From positions 1 through 64,000 of the forward strand of contig JAKSYS010000259.1 of assembly GCA_022925895.1 (NCBI GenBank): 64,000 nucleotides of DNA, written 5' to 3'. The translations under genes were made by a program, and so were the position numbers. This DNA comes from Fragilaria crotonensis (taxonomy: Eukaryota; Bacillariophyta; Fragilariophyceae; Fragilariales; Fragilariaceae). Numbering within the stretch: the first letter of the stretch is position 1; each line of letters starts with the position of its first letter. Under the pieces are notes generated by a model. The model was not told where the DNA came from. It worked only from the letters and a program-made list of their open reading frames with translations, and searched no databases. Shown one piece after another: positions 11,245 to 22,415 of this stretch.

Positions 11245-14200
11245 TCAAAACGATTTCCGCACAACTGGAAGCCCATAGCAAACCGGAGCCAATCCAACAA
11301 TATGCTGCATCTTGCAACACGACCTTGCCTCTGCAACGCACTTGGCCAGGGAATCTCCTTCGTGGCTTAAAAACTTGTCCATGAACTCCAAGCAGTATCG
11401 GTCAATATCTCGATCGGTCACATCCCAAAGATTCCCGACGACACAAGGCGCACCTGACATTAGGTACGACAGCGCTATCCCTTCCGGTTCGTAATAAATG
11501 TCAACTCGCTTTGACGCGTCCGCGGATTTTCGATTGATCGAAGCAAGTTTGCCAGAACTGCAACCCATTAAGATAATGCTGGAACGACACGGCATCCGAC
11601 TCTCGCTACCCTCCATCAGAGACTCAACTCTACTCCTCGAAAAAGACCCTTTGCCGCCCCCATGACCGCAAAATAAGAACAGACCGCGTTCCTGCGTAAT
11701 GCTGTCAAGCACAAAATCTTCCGTGGGAAATTCACCAATAACTCCCGACCAATTCCAGCCGTTCTGTCTGTTGGCGAATTCAATCAACGGCATCATCCTC
11801 TCGGCCGTCTTTCCCAAGTTACATTCAGGATCTATGACGTAGCGAGCGTTACTGGCGTCTACCTCGGTGGGTACTGATGTTAATAGAGAAGCGAGGAGGA
11901 ACGCAAAGGATGGAACGCGGGTGACTGCCTTTCCCTGTAGAAATGATAGACCTTCGAAAGGAAATCGATGAAGATTTTCGTCAAGCACAAGGATGGTACA
12001 CTCGATATCGTTCGCAGTCAATTCAAACTCATTCGAAGCAAGGTCTCTCAAATTTTCCTGCCCTTGTTCAACGAGGAGCTGGATAAGGTCTGCTTTCCTG
12101 TGCTTGCTCGAAAATTGAACACCCTTGCTTTGTAATCTTTCCTTCAGTTGCGCCACCGTCAAATTGTGCAGGATCTCACCGCCTCTAGATTGCGGCGGCG
12201 ATTCGAACACCGCGTCAAACATCGAGGCCAAATTTCCACGTAGTGGGGAATCTCCCGAGTCGCTTCGTTCAATGGTTTGTAGTGGCACCCCGAATACCTG
12301 CCTGACGCTTTCACCATGAAAATAAATCTTGTCAGTGCGATCGACTAGTTGTCGAAGCCTGCTGTCGAACTCTTTCCTCTTGCTCCACCAACACCTCTTC
12401 GCTGACTCCTCACCGAACTCGTCATTAGCTGTGCTCTCATCCATCCCGTTCAACTGGTTGTCACTCTGTTGGATCAATACATCGATCGGCATCATCACTT
12501 GGTCGTAAATCGACGAGTCAAAAAGATTCCTTGGCGATACCTCTGGAAACACACAGGTACACTGCCGTTTGCCATCGTGCTGTCCAGCTATGAGCAGCTC
12601 TCCCGTTGGACATAAAGCAATAGCAACAACATTCCACGCGGTTGGCAGACAATCCTTAGCTAGAGCGAATAAGTCGAACCATTCGCTTTCAACGAGCTGC
12701 TGCACACGGGTATCTTCGCATTGTCTTCCACCTAAAGTGGTACTGAGAAACTTAGCCTTGGACGTTATTCCGATCGACGCGTGTATGAGGGCATCGGCCG
12801 CCAATCCGAGTTCCGTCGCCTTTGCTCTGGGTCCCAAAACTAAAGCAAGCGATCTGCACAATTCTCGTTTTAACGGGAGAGAATGAGCGTCAACAAGCAA
12901 GAGACCCGACTCAAAGGCTGCTCTCGCATCCTTGAGGCATTCATCGATAAGTTCATTATCTTCTTCCCACAAACGCCTGATCACTTCCTTTTCTCGAGCG
13001 GCGCCCACGTGGACGAGACCGAGAAAGTAGTACGCTAATGATTGGAGACGAGTTGAAACGGCTGACATACCGATGAGCTCATAGCAAATCGTTTTCACGG
13101 CGTCCATGCTATCAACACTGCATCCGTCGAGGCTAAGCAGGGACCTCGCTTGACAGAGCTTCACACGGGCGATTGCATTTCCGAATACGTTTGTATCCAT
13201 TGATAGCTCATCAAGGACTTCGAACGACGATACGAAATCATGTGAGACAGTCATGTCCAATGCGGCAATCGAAAGCAACAAATTGTCGACTCCCTCGGAA
13301 GGAAGAAAGCTGGGTGTGAGAATTGGCGTCAATGTCCGGAGTCGCTCCAGTTGAACTTCAAGATCATCGACAACTGCAAATTCGACTGGTGCGCCAGACC
13401 ACGCCACTCGTGACCATAAGTCAGTTTTCAGTTCCTCCCAAGGGTGAAATTGTGCCTTAAGCGAAACAAGAGAACGGAAGCAAACAGCTTGCTGTACTGA
13501 TGATATCGATCCGCTAGATTCTCCGAGCGAACGCAGATCGACTCGCGAAGTACCCAATCCCTGTAAACTTGCTTGTTCAGATGCAGCCAGCAAGTATGCT
13601 TCGGCTTTTCTATAGTCTCCAAAGACATCGTATGCTTGCGCAAGATTTAGCAAGCATTCAAGCTGTCGGTCCATGAAAAGGTTGTCCATTGAGGATAAAG
13701 AAAGTGGTAACGTATTGTCATCAAAAGGCCCCCTTTTGGATAGCTTGGCGCCAGTTTGACAAATTTTCATGCAATTCCTCAAGGCCTCTACGGCATCGCG
13801 CCCTTGGTGCAAGCGTATGTATATCTCAGCTAGGGCTAGCAATCGAGAACCTTCAACCCATCGACGAATCACTTGGAGGGCGTCGGCCCCTCGATCCTCC
13901 ATTCCCATGATATCATGGATACTCCGCAACTCTGAAATGCAGACGTGCAACCTGCCTGGTACTTTGGTTGCTCCTTGTAGACGTAATGCCGAAATCTGGG
14001 CTTCAAAGCGGCATAAGGCCCCCCATTCACTAGTGGATTGTTGTCGTAAATCCATCGTCCCACTCAAAACATGAGCCAATGAATCAAAATCCGCACGTTT
14101 TAAAGAAGCTATAGCACCCGCCGTGAACCAACAATTCGAGAAATCGTCCACACCCATTTTTCGAGATAAGAGAGCATTCCAGTACGCTACCTTGTTGGCC

Positions 14201-17200
14201 TTTACAAAATCACCGCTCAAGGTAAATTGAGATCGCACCTTTGATAGCAACGCTTGCACGCATCCCCATACTTTTGATTGAAGCTTGTCGTCTGCTCTCA
14301 CTTCGAATCCCAACAATTTACGTACGACCTGTTTGCACGCTTCAATCAATGTGGTATTATTGTATGCGCCCACTAGGCAAATCTGACGATGGACCATGTC
14401 AAGCCATAACAAGGATGCCGTTTGATTCCCTTGGTCCCGGGCGCGAACTTCTTCCAGGGCTTTTGCTGCCCTCGAAAGTTGATTCCAGTATAGCGATCGC
14501 ACCTCGTCCTTTGGGTCGTTTTGGTTTGGTGTCAGTGATGAGGCAGCGACAAAATGTGAGAGACCAAGCATGTAGGTCGCGTTATCGGTCGTCGATTGCA
14601 TGCGTTTCAACAATCTATAGAGAAGGCGCAACGAAGACTTGAATACGTAGTGAAGCATGGTAGTTGAGCGTTCCTCACTCGGCTGTCGTTTGATTGTATC
14701 TCCAAGGGATACGAGGAGGATCCCAGCTGTTCTTGCCTGTTGTCCTCTCACCGAGTCGCAACATCTTGGATGACATCGCCGCAGGATATCAACAAATGCA
14801 CTGGCCAAGAGCTTTTCCAGGTCTGGGGTAAAGCCTATTCCTTCTCCAATTGAAGCATTCTTGATACCTTCAGATATGGCTACCAAGGTAGGGGCCGCAT
14901 CGGTTGCTTCAATTGGCATGTCGCGATGCAAGAGCGGTATGAGACGGTGAATTAAGGAGGCGGTAGTATTTCGAGTCACTGGTGTTCCAGCAGACAGATC
15001 CAACAAGAACGATGAGGTTGCATCCAAAGAGTCTGGACTTTCCACCGCCTCGGTTGTGGAGTCATAGGCAAGAGCACAAACAATAGCCAAAAGCGCCGCG
15101 TCGTTCATGCCAAGCGATACGAGGCATGACGCAAGGTAGGAGTACCGTGACATGAGTTGTCTTGAACGAGCAAACTCTGGATCACAGCTCGATGACTCCA
15201 ATCTTGTCAGGAAATGCAGAGAATAAACAAGAGGAATAGTTCCAGGGATGTTCGAGTCGTGTCGGCGCTTTCCGATAGAAAAGAGTAGCCTTGCCAGACG
15301 TTCGACGGACCCAATGCTTGGTTTCGTCAAATCAACCGTCATATGGATTTCAAGAATAAGCTTATTAATCATCGGCGGCAATGATAAATCTGAGGTGATA
15401 GAATCCAGAGCGTCATAGAGAGAAATAACGCGAGAGTAAACATCGATCATGTCATCCCAATAGTCAAGGCGACGCGTGGCATCCAACTCAGTCGCAATCA
15501 ACAAGCGGAGCACGGTCACGACCGCTGTCGACAGAATGGTTCCACACACCTTCCACGCGGAAACTTGTATGGAAGATAATTGGGCGGCATCGGCATCTTC
15601 GAGCGCCTTGCGTTGTCGAGAACACCTATGCGGTAGCATGGTCTGTTGCAGTAGTTTGTAACACCGACGCAAATTTTCAGGCGTTTGTTGCGCTGCTACG
15701 ACTGACTGAAAGTCGGCTAGGGCCGAGTGGTGCACTTGTTCCAGATGATGGAGGGAATCGTAATGCCCGTACGATTCCAACGAAACTGCACCTAATGTTT
15801 CCGATCCGAGCTCTCTTTCAAGACTTGCTACCACGAAAATGAGCCCAAGCGTGACTTCTCCAAGGTTTGGGAGCGAATTCGAAGCGCCACCATCAGAACA
15901 TACATGACCGAACTTGTAAGGATACTTTCCAAAGAATCTACACGAGCATGAAGATTTTTCCCTTTGTATGCCCATATGAAGTGATCGATAGGAGCAGTAT
16001 TCAAGATAGGACATGCAGCGAGGTCGGGCAATGCGGGCCAAGGCTTTGCCAATAACGTCGTGGAATCGGTACAAGGGATTTTGGGTTCCTTCCACAGGAA
16101 TGAGAAGCTTGGTTTGTTGAACATACGAAGCGGCAGCTTTCCAAGCGTACGAGGAAGCGAGCTCAGAGCATGCTGTCGAGATCAACATGCGGACGTCGCT
16201 TCCAAGTGTATCGTCGTCACACAAAATCAGAGCCAAAATGGCATCGCGCCGCAGTTCGAGGGCGGTGTCGTGGTTTGTTTGCGAAGCTGCGACATCCCAT
16301 AACAATCGATGCGCAGCTTTGGTAAATGAAATCAATTCCTTGTGTGACTTTGGGGTTGCAGCATATGTTCGAGTCCAACGGACAATGACAAGTAGTACAA
16401 TCTGCTTGACAATATCCACAGTCGTTTTCAGCAGCATGACGCTTGCAACGCCAGGGCCAAACTCAGAGGTAGAAAAGGGTTTCTTATGACGTAACAGTAC
16501 ATTGCATACTGCCAATGTGGATTGAATGCCGATTTTGAGCGGCTGCTGCACATCCGCTCTCGTGGTGTTGGAGGTTGGAACTGGAAATTCAAATAGTGCA
16601 GCGCTCGCTTCAAATGTGCAGAGGCTCGAGTCTTTTAGGAAATTGCCTAGAATCTCGTAAAGTGCCACTCCAATTGATAGTGCCATTGACCGTGTCCCGT
16701 CGTTGCTTTTGCTAATGGCGGTGTTTTCTGCATTTTGAAGGCGATCCGAGAGCGTGACAATCGCATGGTAGACCAGCTTTATGGGTGTCAGAGGGCTGCC
16801 AAAAAGTATTGTAGTCAATGCTCGCAAGGCATGAGTCGCGACTGTGAGCTCTTGCACTAGCGTCTCGCCGAAGACCTTCTGTTCGGTGGCTGCCTTGACA
16901 CTTTGACGGCAAGCATTCAGCAGGGCCTCTTCGGATTCTATAAGCTGAAGGGGTGCAGCGCGTTTGGAAAGGGTACGCGAGCACTCCAGGATAGCGTCCA
17001 TATAACTAGACGATTGTTTTTTCCAGAAAGAAGCTGCTGCACACGATCTAGCTGCGCGGCCAAAGGCACAATGGTCGTCGATTGTGCATTTCTCAAGATC
17101 AAGCTCCGGTGGCATCGTGTCCACGGTGCGTTTGTTCTTCGCCCCCTTGTTGCTTACATTCTCCTTATCAAACGCCGAAACCTCTGACGCAGTCACTGCA

Positions 17201-17262
17201 GCGGGTAATCGCTTCCGTCGACGTCGCGTCGTTATTCCTGAAGCAGAGGAAGATGATGACAT
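11245..17262 (-). CDS. ESP1: Separase (peptidase C50) with a SAP motif
   Basis: Separase is the cysteine protease that cuts the cohesin kleisin at anaphase so sister chromatids can part. This single exon encodes 2005 residues, within the usual range of 1600-2200, starting at ATG 17262 (MSSSSSASGITTRRRRKR). The C-terminal protease is clear: LVLDENLHRFPFEGLSFL, RVPSFAFLLASL, FLFCGHGGGKG with the catalytic His about 1867, LMGCSSGKL with the catalytic Cys about 1901, then GIALSYLMSGAPCVVGNLWDVTDRDID. The long N-terminal part is helical repeat-like, as in other separases. Odd: a SAP motif at about 1701-1732 (LTVAQLKERLQSKGV followed by KHRKADLIQLL) lies just before the protease. I know of no such motif in animal, plant or yeast separase. 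No introns or frame breaks over 6 kb. Confidence 0.95.
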   Translation of the reverse strand: MSSSSSASGITTRRRRKRLPAAVTASEVSAFDKENVSNKGAKNKRTVDTMPPELDLEKCTIDDHCAFGRAARSCAAASFWKKQSSSYMDAILECSRTLSKRAAPLQLIESEEALLNACRQSVKAATEQKVFGETLVQELTVATHALRALTTILFGSPLTPIKLVYHAIVTLSDRLQNAENTAISKSNDGTRSMALSIGVALYEILGNFLKDSSLCTFEASAALFEFPVPTSNTTRADVQQPLKIGIQSTLAVCNVLLRHKKPFSTSEFGPGVASVMLLKTTVDIVKQIVLLVIVRWTRTYAATPKSHKELISFTKAAHRLLWDVAASQTNHDTALELRRDAILALILCDDDTLGSDVRMLISTACSELASSYAWKAAASYVQQTKLLIPVEGTQNPLYRFHDVIGKALARIARPRCMSYLEYCSYRSLHMGIQREKSSCSCRFFGKYPYKFGHVCSDGGASNSLPNLGEVTLGLIFVVASLERELGSETLGAVSLESYGHYDSLHHLEQVHHSALADFQSVVAAQQTPENLRRCYKLLQQTMLPHRCSRQRKALEDADAAQLSSIQVSAWKVCGTILSTAVVTVLRLLIATELDATRRLDYWDDMIDVYSRVISLYDALDSITSDLSLPPMINKLILEIHMTVDLTKPSIGSVERLARLLFSIGKRRHDSNIPGTIPLVYSLHFLTRLESSSCDPEFARSRQLMSRYSYLASCLVSLGMNDAALLAIVCALAYDSTTEAVESPDSLDATSSFLLDLSAGTPVTRNTTASLIHRLIPLLHRDMPIEATDAAPTLVAISEGIKNASIGEGIGFTPDLEKLLASAFVDILRRCHPRCCDSVRGQQARTAGILLVSLGDTIKRQPSEERSTTMLHYVFKSSLRLLYRLLKRMQSTTDNATYMLGLSHFVAASSLTPNQNDPKDEVRSLYWNQLSRAAKALEEVRARDQGNQTASLLWLDMVHRQICLVGAYNNTTLIEACKQVVRKLLGFEVRADDKLQSKVWGCVQALLSKVRSQFTLSGDFVKANKVAYWNALLSRKMGVDDFSNCWFTAGAIASLKRADFDSLAHVLSGTMDLRQQSTSEWGALCRFEAQISALRLQGATKVPGRLHVCISELRSIHDIMGMEDRGADALQVIRRWVEGSRLLALAEIYIRLHQGRDAVEALRNCMKICQTGAKLSKRGPFDDNTLPLSLSSMDNLFMDRQLECLLNLAQAYDVFGDYRKAEAYLLAASEQASLQGLGTSRVDLRSLGESSGSISSVQQAVCFRSLVSLKAQFHPWEELKTDLWSRVAWSGAPVEFAVVDDLEVQLERLRTLTPILTPSFLPSEGVDNLLLSIAALDMTVSHDFVSSFEVLDELSMDTNVFGNAIARVKLCQARSLLSLDGCSVDSMDAVKTICYELIGMSAVSTRLQSLAYYFLGLVHVGAAREKEVIRRLWEEDNELIDECLKDARAAFESGLLLVDAHSLPLKRELCRSLALVLGPRAKATELGLAADALIHASIGITSKAKFLSTTLGGRQCEDTRVQQLVESEWFDLFALAKDCLPTAWNVVAIALCPTGELLIAGQHDGKRQCTCVFPEVSPRNLFDSSIYDQVMMPIDVLIQQSDNQLNGMDESTANDEFGEESAKRCWWSKRKEFDSRLRQLVDRTDKIYFHGESVRQVFGVPLQTIERSDSGDSPLRGNLASMFDAVFESPPQSRGGEILHNLTVAQLKERLQSKGVQFSSKHRKADLIQLLVEQGQENLRDLASNEFELTANDIECTILVLDENLHRFPFEGLSFLQGKAVTRVPSFAFLLASLLTSVPTEVDASNARYVIDPECNLGKTAERMMPLIEFANRQNGWNWSGVIGEFPTEDFVLDSITQERGLFLFCGHGGGKGSFSRSRVESLMEGSESRMPCRSSIILMGCSSGKLASINRKSADASKRVDIYYEPEGIALSYLMSGAPCVVGNLWDVTDRDIDRYCLEFMDKFLSHEGDSLAKCVAEARSCCKMQHIVGLAPVCYGLPVVRKSF

Positions 17263-18021
17263 GTTACATGCATGAACAGCGCACGCAATACAATATATGA
17301 AGTAACGAGTGGATTATCGAATCACTCAAATCAAGTAGAGTCCCAGAATCGCAGAGCCAAACAGCACAAGTGAGTAATGACAAGAGGCGACCAAAGACCG
17401 AAGATCAAAGTGAGAGAGCTATGCCTTATTTGGTGTACTCGGCGTAGTAATTCTACCGGTACTTGTAGTACCTGGTGCAAGTACTGTGCAAGCTTTTGAT
17501 TGTGTTGATGTGTTTGATGTTTGATGTGTTTCGATTGGATAATGCGCCGTTGCTTCAGGATTTGCTTTCTATTCTACGGTTTGAATTTTATATCGTGTAC
17601 GGCCTGTATAAATTTTATAGACACGTCATCATACGACATCGCAAGCACCAGCCGCGCTTCGTGATTTTACATTTTACATTTCACTCTTTACACAGATACA
17701 TCTGGAATCTGGAGAGGACTACCGATAACACTACAGTTGCACACAATCCACACAACGCCGCGGCCTTTATCCCAGTCATCGGGTTCAACATTGTGAATTC
17801 CGATGGAACTGACGAGGCTCCATCGCAGGATCCCAGGTGGACGGCAATGTTGGACTCTTCAGTACTCGAGTAGAGATGGATGTGAGTCACCAAAAAAGTG
17901 AATACAACTGACCTACCCCGTACCCAGCTCTGTACAATCAGAAAACTATCCATGTCACTCTACTCTCTACTAGAACAAGACACAATTTGCAGCAAGTGGA
18001 CCTACTGCCGGTACTCACAAT
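17263..18021. other. Intergenic spacer upstream of separase
   Basis: About 760 bases with the presumed separase promoter. Includes a TGTTTGATGT repeat near 17500-17530 and some GTACC words. No gene recognised. Confidence 0.5.
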
Positions 18022-19482
18022 TCACAATTGAAGTGTTCGTCGTAAATCTGCAGCAAGGCGTTGGTGGAAGTGATAGCTTGCAATCTGCTTCTCTGGAACA
18101 TACCTCCCTCGATCAAATCCGTACGACCCCATTCCAGTTTGCACATTTTCGCACAAGAAGACATCCTCATCGTGCACCACACGGCTGCTCTTGATGCTCT
18201 CGTCAATAAACTCCAGCATAGCATCTCGGTCATCTCCAAAACTGCGTTCCAGGAACCACGCCTTGATAACCGAGCAAGTCGTTGCTGTTAGCGGCTTGAT
18301 GATATCCACATCCAGCCATGGTCCGTATCGATTGTACATAATGTTAGGATACATGTACGCATATATCGCAGGTCGGTCGGTCCCAAAACGAGTCGTCGCC
18401 ACCTCGACCTTGGGCGGCGCATTTTGAATCGACAATTCTGGTGAGACCAGATCCGTGAAGTAGGACGCCTCATCAATGTTAGCCGACAAGTCCTTGTGAG
18501 CATACGCACAGTGGTAACAGCCGTCGCCGTAGTTGTCGACAAACACCTTCCAGTTGCAATCCACAGTGTACTCGCTCGACTCAATGAACTGCAGATCCGT
18601 AAAGTCGGGAACAAAACCGTTTCTTTCGACTCGTTGCTCAAACAGTGATACAGTTTCAAGAAAATGAGCATCCTTTTCTGCGGTGGAACCGGCACGGTCC
18701 TTCTGAAATTTCATGTACACAATCGGTCCGACAACCATCATCTCAATGGTCCGGAGATCATAATTCTTGTTCCTAAAATCCTCAATTCCTTTCATTTGCG
18801 TCGTCTTGATGAGCTTTCCATCTAAATTAAATTGCCATCCGTGGTAGGGACATTGCATACCCCGACGTTCCTGCTTTTCATCCAATTCTCCATAATGATA
18901 CTGCTGCTGTTGCTGTCGTCCCTTTTTGAGTCCCAATTCCGATGTGAGACGACATGTCGGATTGTTCGTCCAGGGTCCGACCAAACAACTTCCGGCATGA
19001 GTACAGACATTGTAAAATGCCTTGATTTCTCCATTGATGTTGTTGGTAATCAGATAGGGCTGTTCGTTGAAGATTCCAGTTTGGAATGACCCAGGCTTGG
19101 TGGCCCGGAGAATATCGACGGCAACCCAATTATGACAAAAGACAACGTTCCGTTCGCATTCCATAATATCCGGCCATGTGTACCATGAACTCGGAGGAGT
19201 TTCTGCCCGACCAATGGGAATAGAAGGATCGTATCGACCAATTTCATGCTGCACGGCGGCAGACAATTTTGTTGTTGTTGCTCTTGCGGTGGCATCGTGA
19301 TTGTCGTCACGATTGTTTGATGCCACTGCCGTCGGTGAAGACGACATTCGCGCAGTCAGCGTCATTGCTCCAAATGTAGCACTGGACGGCCCTACTAGTG
19401 GTATCCTGGGACGGAGAGCGGTGTGATACCAGGTTGTTGTCGCAACTGTAGTAGCCGCTTGGATGCAACGTTGAAACCCCAT
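18022..19482 (-). CDS. Rieske [2Fe-2S] / mononuclear iron oxygenase, choline monooxygenase-like
   Basis: Rieske oxygenases pass electrons from a [2Fe-2S] cluster to a mononuclear iron that activates O2. The start was taken at ATG 19482 (MGFQRCIQAATTVATTTWYH); the upstream open frame begins only with TTG. 486 residues. The N-terminus is rich in Thr, Ala, Arg and Ser with few acids, like a mitochondrial or plastid transit peptide. Rieske ligands: NVCTHAG and CPYHGW. Mononuclear iron site: FVDNYGDGCYHCAYAH, matching DNYxDGxYHxxxAH of choline monooxygenase and relatives. Between the Cys-x-His and Cys-x2-His pairs are 48 residues instead of the usual 15-17, because of a Gln-rich insert. The exact substrate is not fixed by sequence; a quaternary amine is one option. 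Confidence 0.85.
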   Translation of the reverse strand: MGFQRCIQAATTVATTTWYHTALRPRIPLVGPSSATFGAMTLTARMSSSPTAVASNNRDDNHDATARATTTKLSAAVQHEIGRYDPSIPIGRAETPPSSWYTWPDIMECERNVVFCHNWVAVDILRATKPGSFQTGIFNEQPYLITNNINGEIKAFYNVCTHAGSCLVGPWTNNPTCRLTSELGLKKGRQQQQQYHYGELDEKQERRGMQCPYHGWQFNLDGKLIKTTQMKGIEDFRNKNYDLRTIEMMVVGPIVYMKFQKDRAGSTAEKDAHFLETVSLFEQRVERNGFVPDFTDLQFIESSEYTVDCNWKVFVDNYGDGCYHCAYAHKDLSANIDEASYFTDLVSPELSIQNAPPKVEVATTRFGTDRPAIYAYMYPNIMYNRYGPWLDVDIIKPLTATTCSVIKAWFLERSFGDDRDAMLEFIDESIKSSRVVHDEDVFLCENVQTGMGSYGFDRGRYVPEKQIASYHFHQRLAADLRRTLQL

Positions 19483-19945
19483 GGTATTTTCTTTGGCACA
19501 AGCACTCAACAATATGGATGCGCCTGTTGGCAATGTACTTGATTGCAGGGAAAACGTCAATGACCCAGCAGGATTATTCGCCAGCTCTTTTCCAGTGGTG
19601 AGGCGAATGGAGATCGGCGAACTTAAGGTAGGCTAGTTGCGCATACCTTGTAATGGACCTGGTATGCACTACTCCAGAATACAAGATATATATTGTTGGT
19701 CGCTGTCTTGTGTTTTGGAAACAGTGTCAGGTTTCTATACACTCAGTTTGAATTGTTCGAAACAGATTTCTATGTTCCGTATCTCACCAACAGGATCGTT
19801 CCGCACCAAAGTCAGTTGAGAGGCGCATTCAGAACAAAATGAACATGTCATGACTATGGATGGGTATGTTTAATTGAAGTATTATACCGCCTGTATTATA
19901 CCGCTGTATTATACCACCCTCTTCTAGAAATTGTATTTTAATGTA
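19483..19945. other. Spacer with three-fold GTATTATACC repeat
   Basis: No gene. At about 19878-19918 the words ATTATACCGCC, GTATTATACCGC and GTATTATACCACC follow one another, just outside the left edge of the Helitron. Confidence 0.55.
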
Positions 19946-19954
19946 CTAGTGGGT

Positions 19955-20051
19955 GCCTCCCAATTGGTCGGACTTTTGGAATACGTGTACGGTAAAAACG
20001 AAAAAACCCACGCCTCCCAATCGGTCGGACTTTTGGAATACATGTACGGTA
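19955..20051 (-). repeat. Duplicated Helitron 3' terminal module
   Basis: Two copies of about 40 bases (19955-19994 and 20012-20051), 57 bases apart, differ at about two positions. Both hold GGTCGGACTTTTGGAATAC. The outer copy runs into the true CTAG end. Confidence 0.7.
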
Positions 20052-20189
20052 TGGGTTGTGCACGGTTGTGTGTAGTGGCAAGCGTGCTGCAAATGATGTG
20101 TTTTACAACACAATTAGATGAGGAAAAAAGTGACAAATTCATAGAAATTTGCTAATTTAGATTGCCAAAATACACAGTATTGAAGTTGT

Positions 20190-22007
20190 TTACAAATCCT
20201 GTTGATGATACTGAGGGCACAGTTTTGATATCAGGACCTCCTTATAAACAATGTTGTGCAGAAGATGACCATCAGTAAATATGAAAAGATCATGTGGGTT
20301 ACGAACTCTTGAGAGAGCAACGTAAAGCTGGCCATGTGCAAATACACCTTGTGGCAAGAAAATGCCAACTCTTCGCAATGTTTGACCTTGACTCTTGTTG
20401 ATCGTCATTGCATATGCTGGTTGAACTGGAAACTGACGTCGTTTGAAGACAAATGGCAGCTCATCTTGAGGTGATAGGAGAGCAATCCGTGGTATGTCCA
20501 CAATTTCTGCAGTGGTAGGAATCAAACACTGGAGGACAGACTGTGAGATCGGCGAACAATGAGACGGTGCCATTGCTGAGTGTGCTTGATAGGTTTCGAG
20601 CAGCATGACCAACATGCCTTTTTCAGAGTGAGGCAATGTGGTGGAAGGCCAGATAGCTCCAAAGAGTTCAGGAATTCAGGAGGATAGAGGGTATGTGCAG
20701 GATCATTAGGTTCCTCAGATATGATGTTGTCAATACTGAGAAACACATGTTCATCATGAGGTAGCCTTGAGGTTACCATATCATTGATTCTTTGAACATC
20801 TTTGTTTTTAGGACATAGAATAGCACGTTCAGACCAATAGGCTGGTTCATTGGAAGAAAAATCATCAAACACATGCTCAACCAGTTCGTTTGTATCCTGA
20901 GGCTGGAATATATAAGATGGTAGATTTATTGGGAAGGCTCCATATCCTCGCCGATCCTCAACAGGAAAGATGCAAAATGGGAAAGTACTTCTTGGAACTC
21001 TGGGTTAGCATTTGTGTTCTGTAAGTCCATTCGCAATCGCATATTTTCAGAGAGTTGCATTACATTCACAGATGATGTTTGCCAGACTTTGGATTGTAGG
21101 ACAGTTGAATGCACAGTGGTAGCTCTTCCAGCATGGCGTAGTATGGGAAGCACTTGACGAAAGTCACCACCCATGACGACAACCAAGCCACCAAATGGAG
21201 CATCATTACGTTCAAGTAAATCACAAAGAGACTGTGAAAGAACATCAAGACCAACACCCTTAAGCATTGTGATCTCATCAATGATCAAAATCTTTGCAAC
21301 CTTCATAACTTCTGCCTTCTCTTTTGATAGGTTGCACATGGATGTTTCATATAATTGAATTGGAAGCCCGGATATATAGTGCAGAGTACGGCCCAAAGGG
21401 GCAAAGTTTGAGGCAGCAATGCCTGATATGGCGTTGCAAGGGCAACCTTCCCTTCACTGCGCACCTTGGCAAGGATCATCCTGAACAACTCCGTCTTACC
21501 TGAGCCTGCAGGTCCATCAACAAAATAAACATTTTTCTGATTTTCAGTACCAGCATTGTTGTTCACAGAAGCAAGTACAGCATCAAAAATAGCACGCTGT
21601 TCAAGATTCAGGAGAGGGAGGCGATCCAGCTGCTGTTGAATATCAGTGTTGGATGATGACAGCTGCAATTCTAACAAATGGTTGACTGAATTGTTGTCCA
21701 TGGCACTCCCATGCTCCTCAACCAGAAGTGTGCGGAGGGATGGTATCCATTCGAATACAGAACGGCTGTGCATTATCCCCAGAAGGGCATCAAGTTTACG
21801 CACAAGGAGGTCCTGCAGGTGTTGTTCACTAAGGCTGGGTTGACGGTGTGCATAGTCTTCTGACAGGGCAGCCCAGTGAGAGTCATAGAGTGACCTTGGG
21901 TCAGAGACATCACAGTTGAAGAGGATGATTGCAAAGTCTTCTGAGCCTTGCTGGGGAGAGTGTCTGTGTGGCTTCCTGCATGGCTCGATGCCACTCAGTA
22001 TCATCAT
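20190..22007 (-). pseudogene. Helitron Pif1-type helicase region
   Basis: The helicase half of RepHel unwinds DNA during rolling-circle transposition. Motifs in order on the minus strand: LNLEQRAIFDAVLAS, VDGPAGSGKTEL (Walker A, about 21490-21525), ILIIDEITMLKG (Walker B, about 21260-21290), VVMGGDFRQVLPI (about 21145-21180), LSENMRLRMDLQNT, ILCPKNKDVQRIN, AYAMTINKSQGQTL (about 20375-20415) and GQLYVALSRVRNPHDLFIF (about 20270-20325). The motifs lie in four different open stretches, so the present copy cannot make one continuous helicase as written. Confidence 0.85.
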
Positions 22008-22415
22008 CTAGAAGACCCAATGTACGACAGGCATCTTGAAATGTTGGACAAAGTACATCATCAACGGTTCGTAGAGCTTCAAAGCTTGTTGCACCTTTCA
22101 CTACAGTCAACATCCTTCGCAGGAAGTATCTCTCACCAGAAGAAGGGGAAGCACTGTAGAGGCGAGACACAGTGGGGAATGTCTGCCGGTGATTGGAGCG
22201 TCGTACCCAGCACTTCTCGACACCAGCACTTTTCCATGTGTAGTGTTGTGGGATGTCATGATAAAGGAACTGGCGAGCATACTGATCATGCCGATTGAGG
22301 TCCAACCAGGCAGTCAATTGTGTACAGGGTGGTCCTCTTGCAAGCACTTGAGCAACATTTTCATTTTCCTCAAAAACCACTGATTGCTGATTGGGAAGAT
22401 GGAACATTAGGCGCA

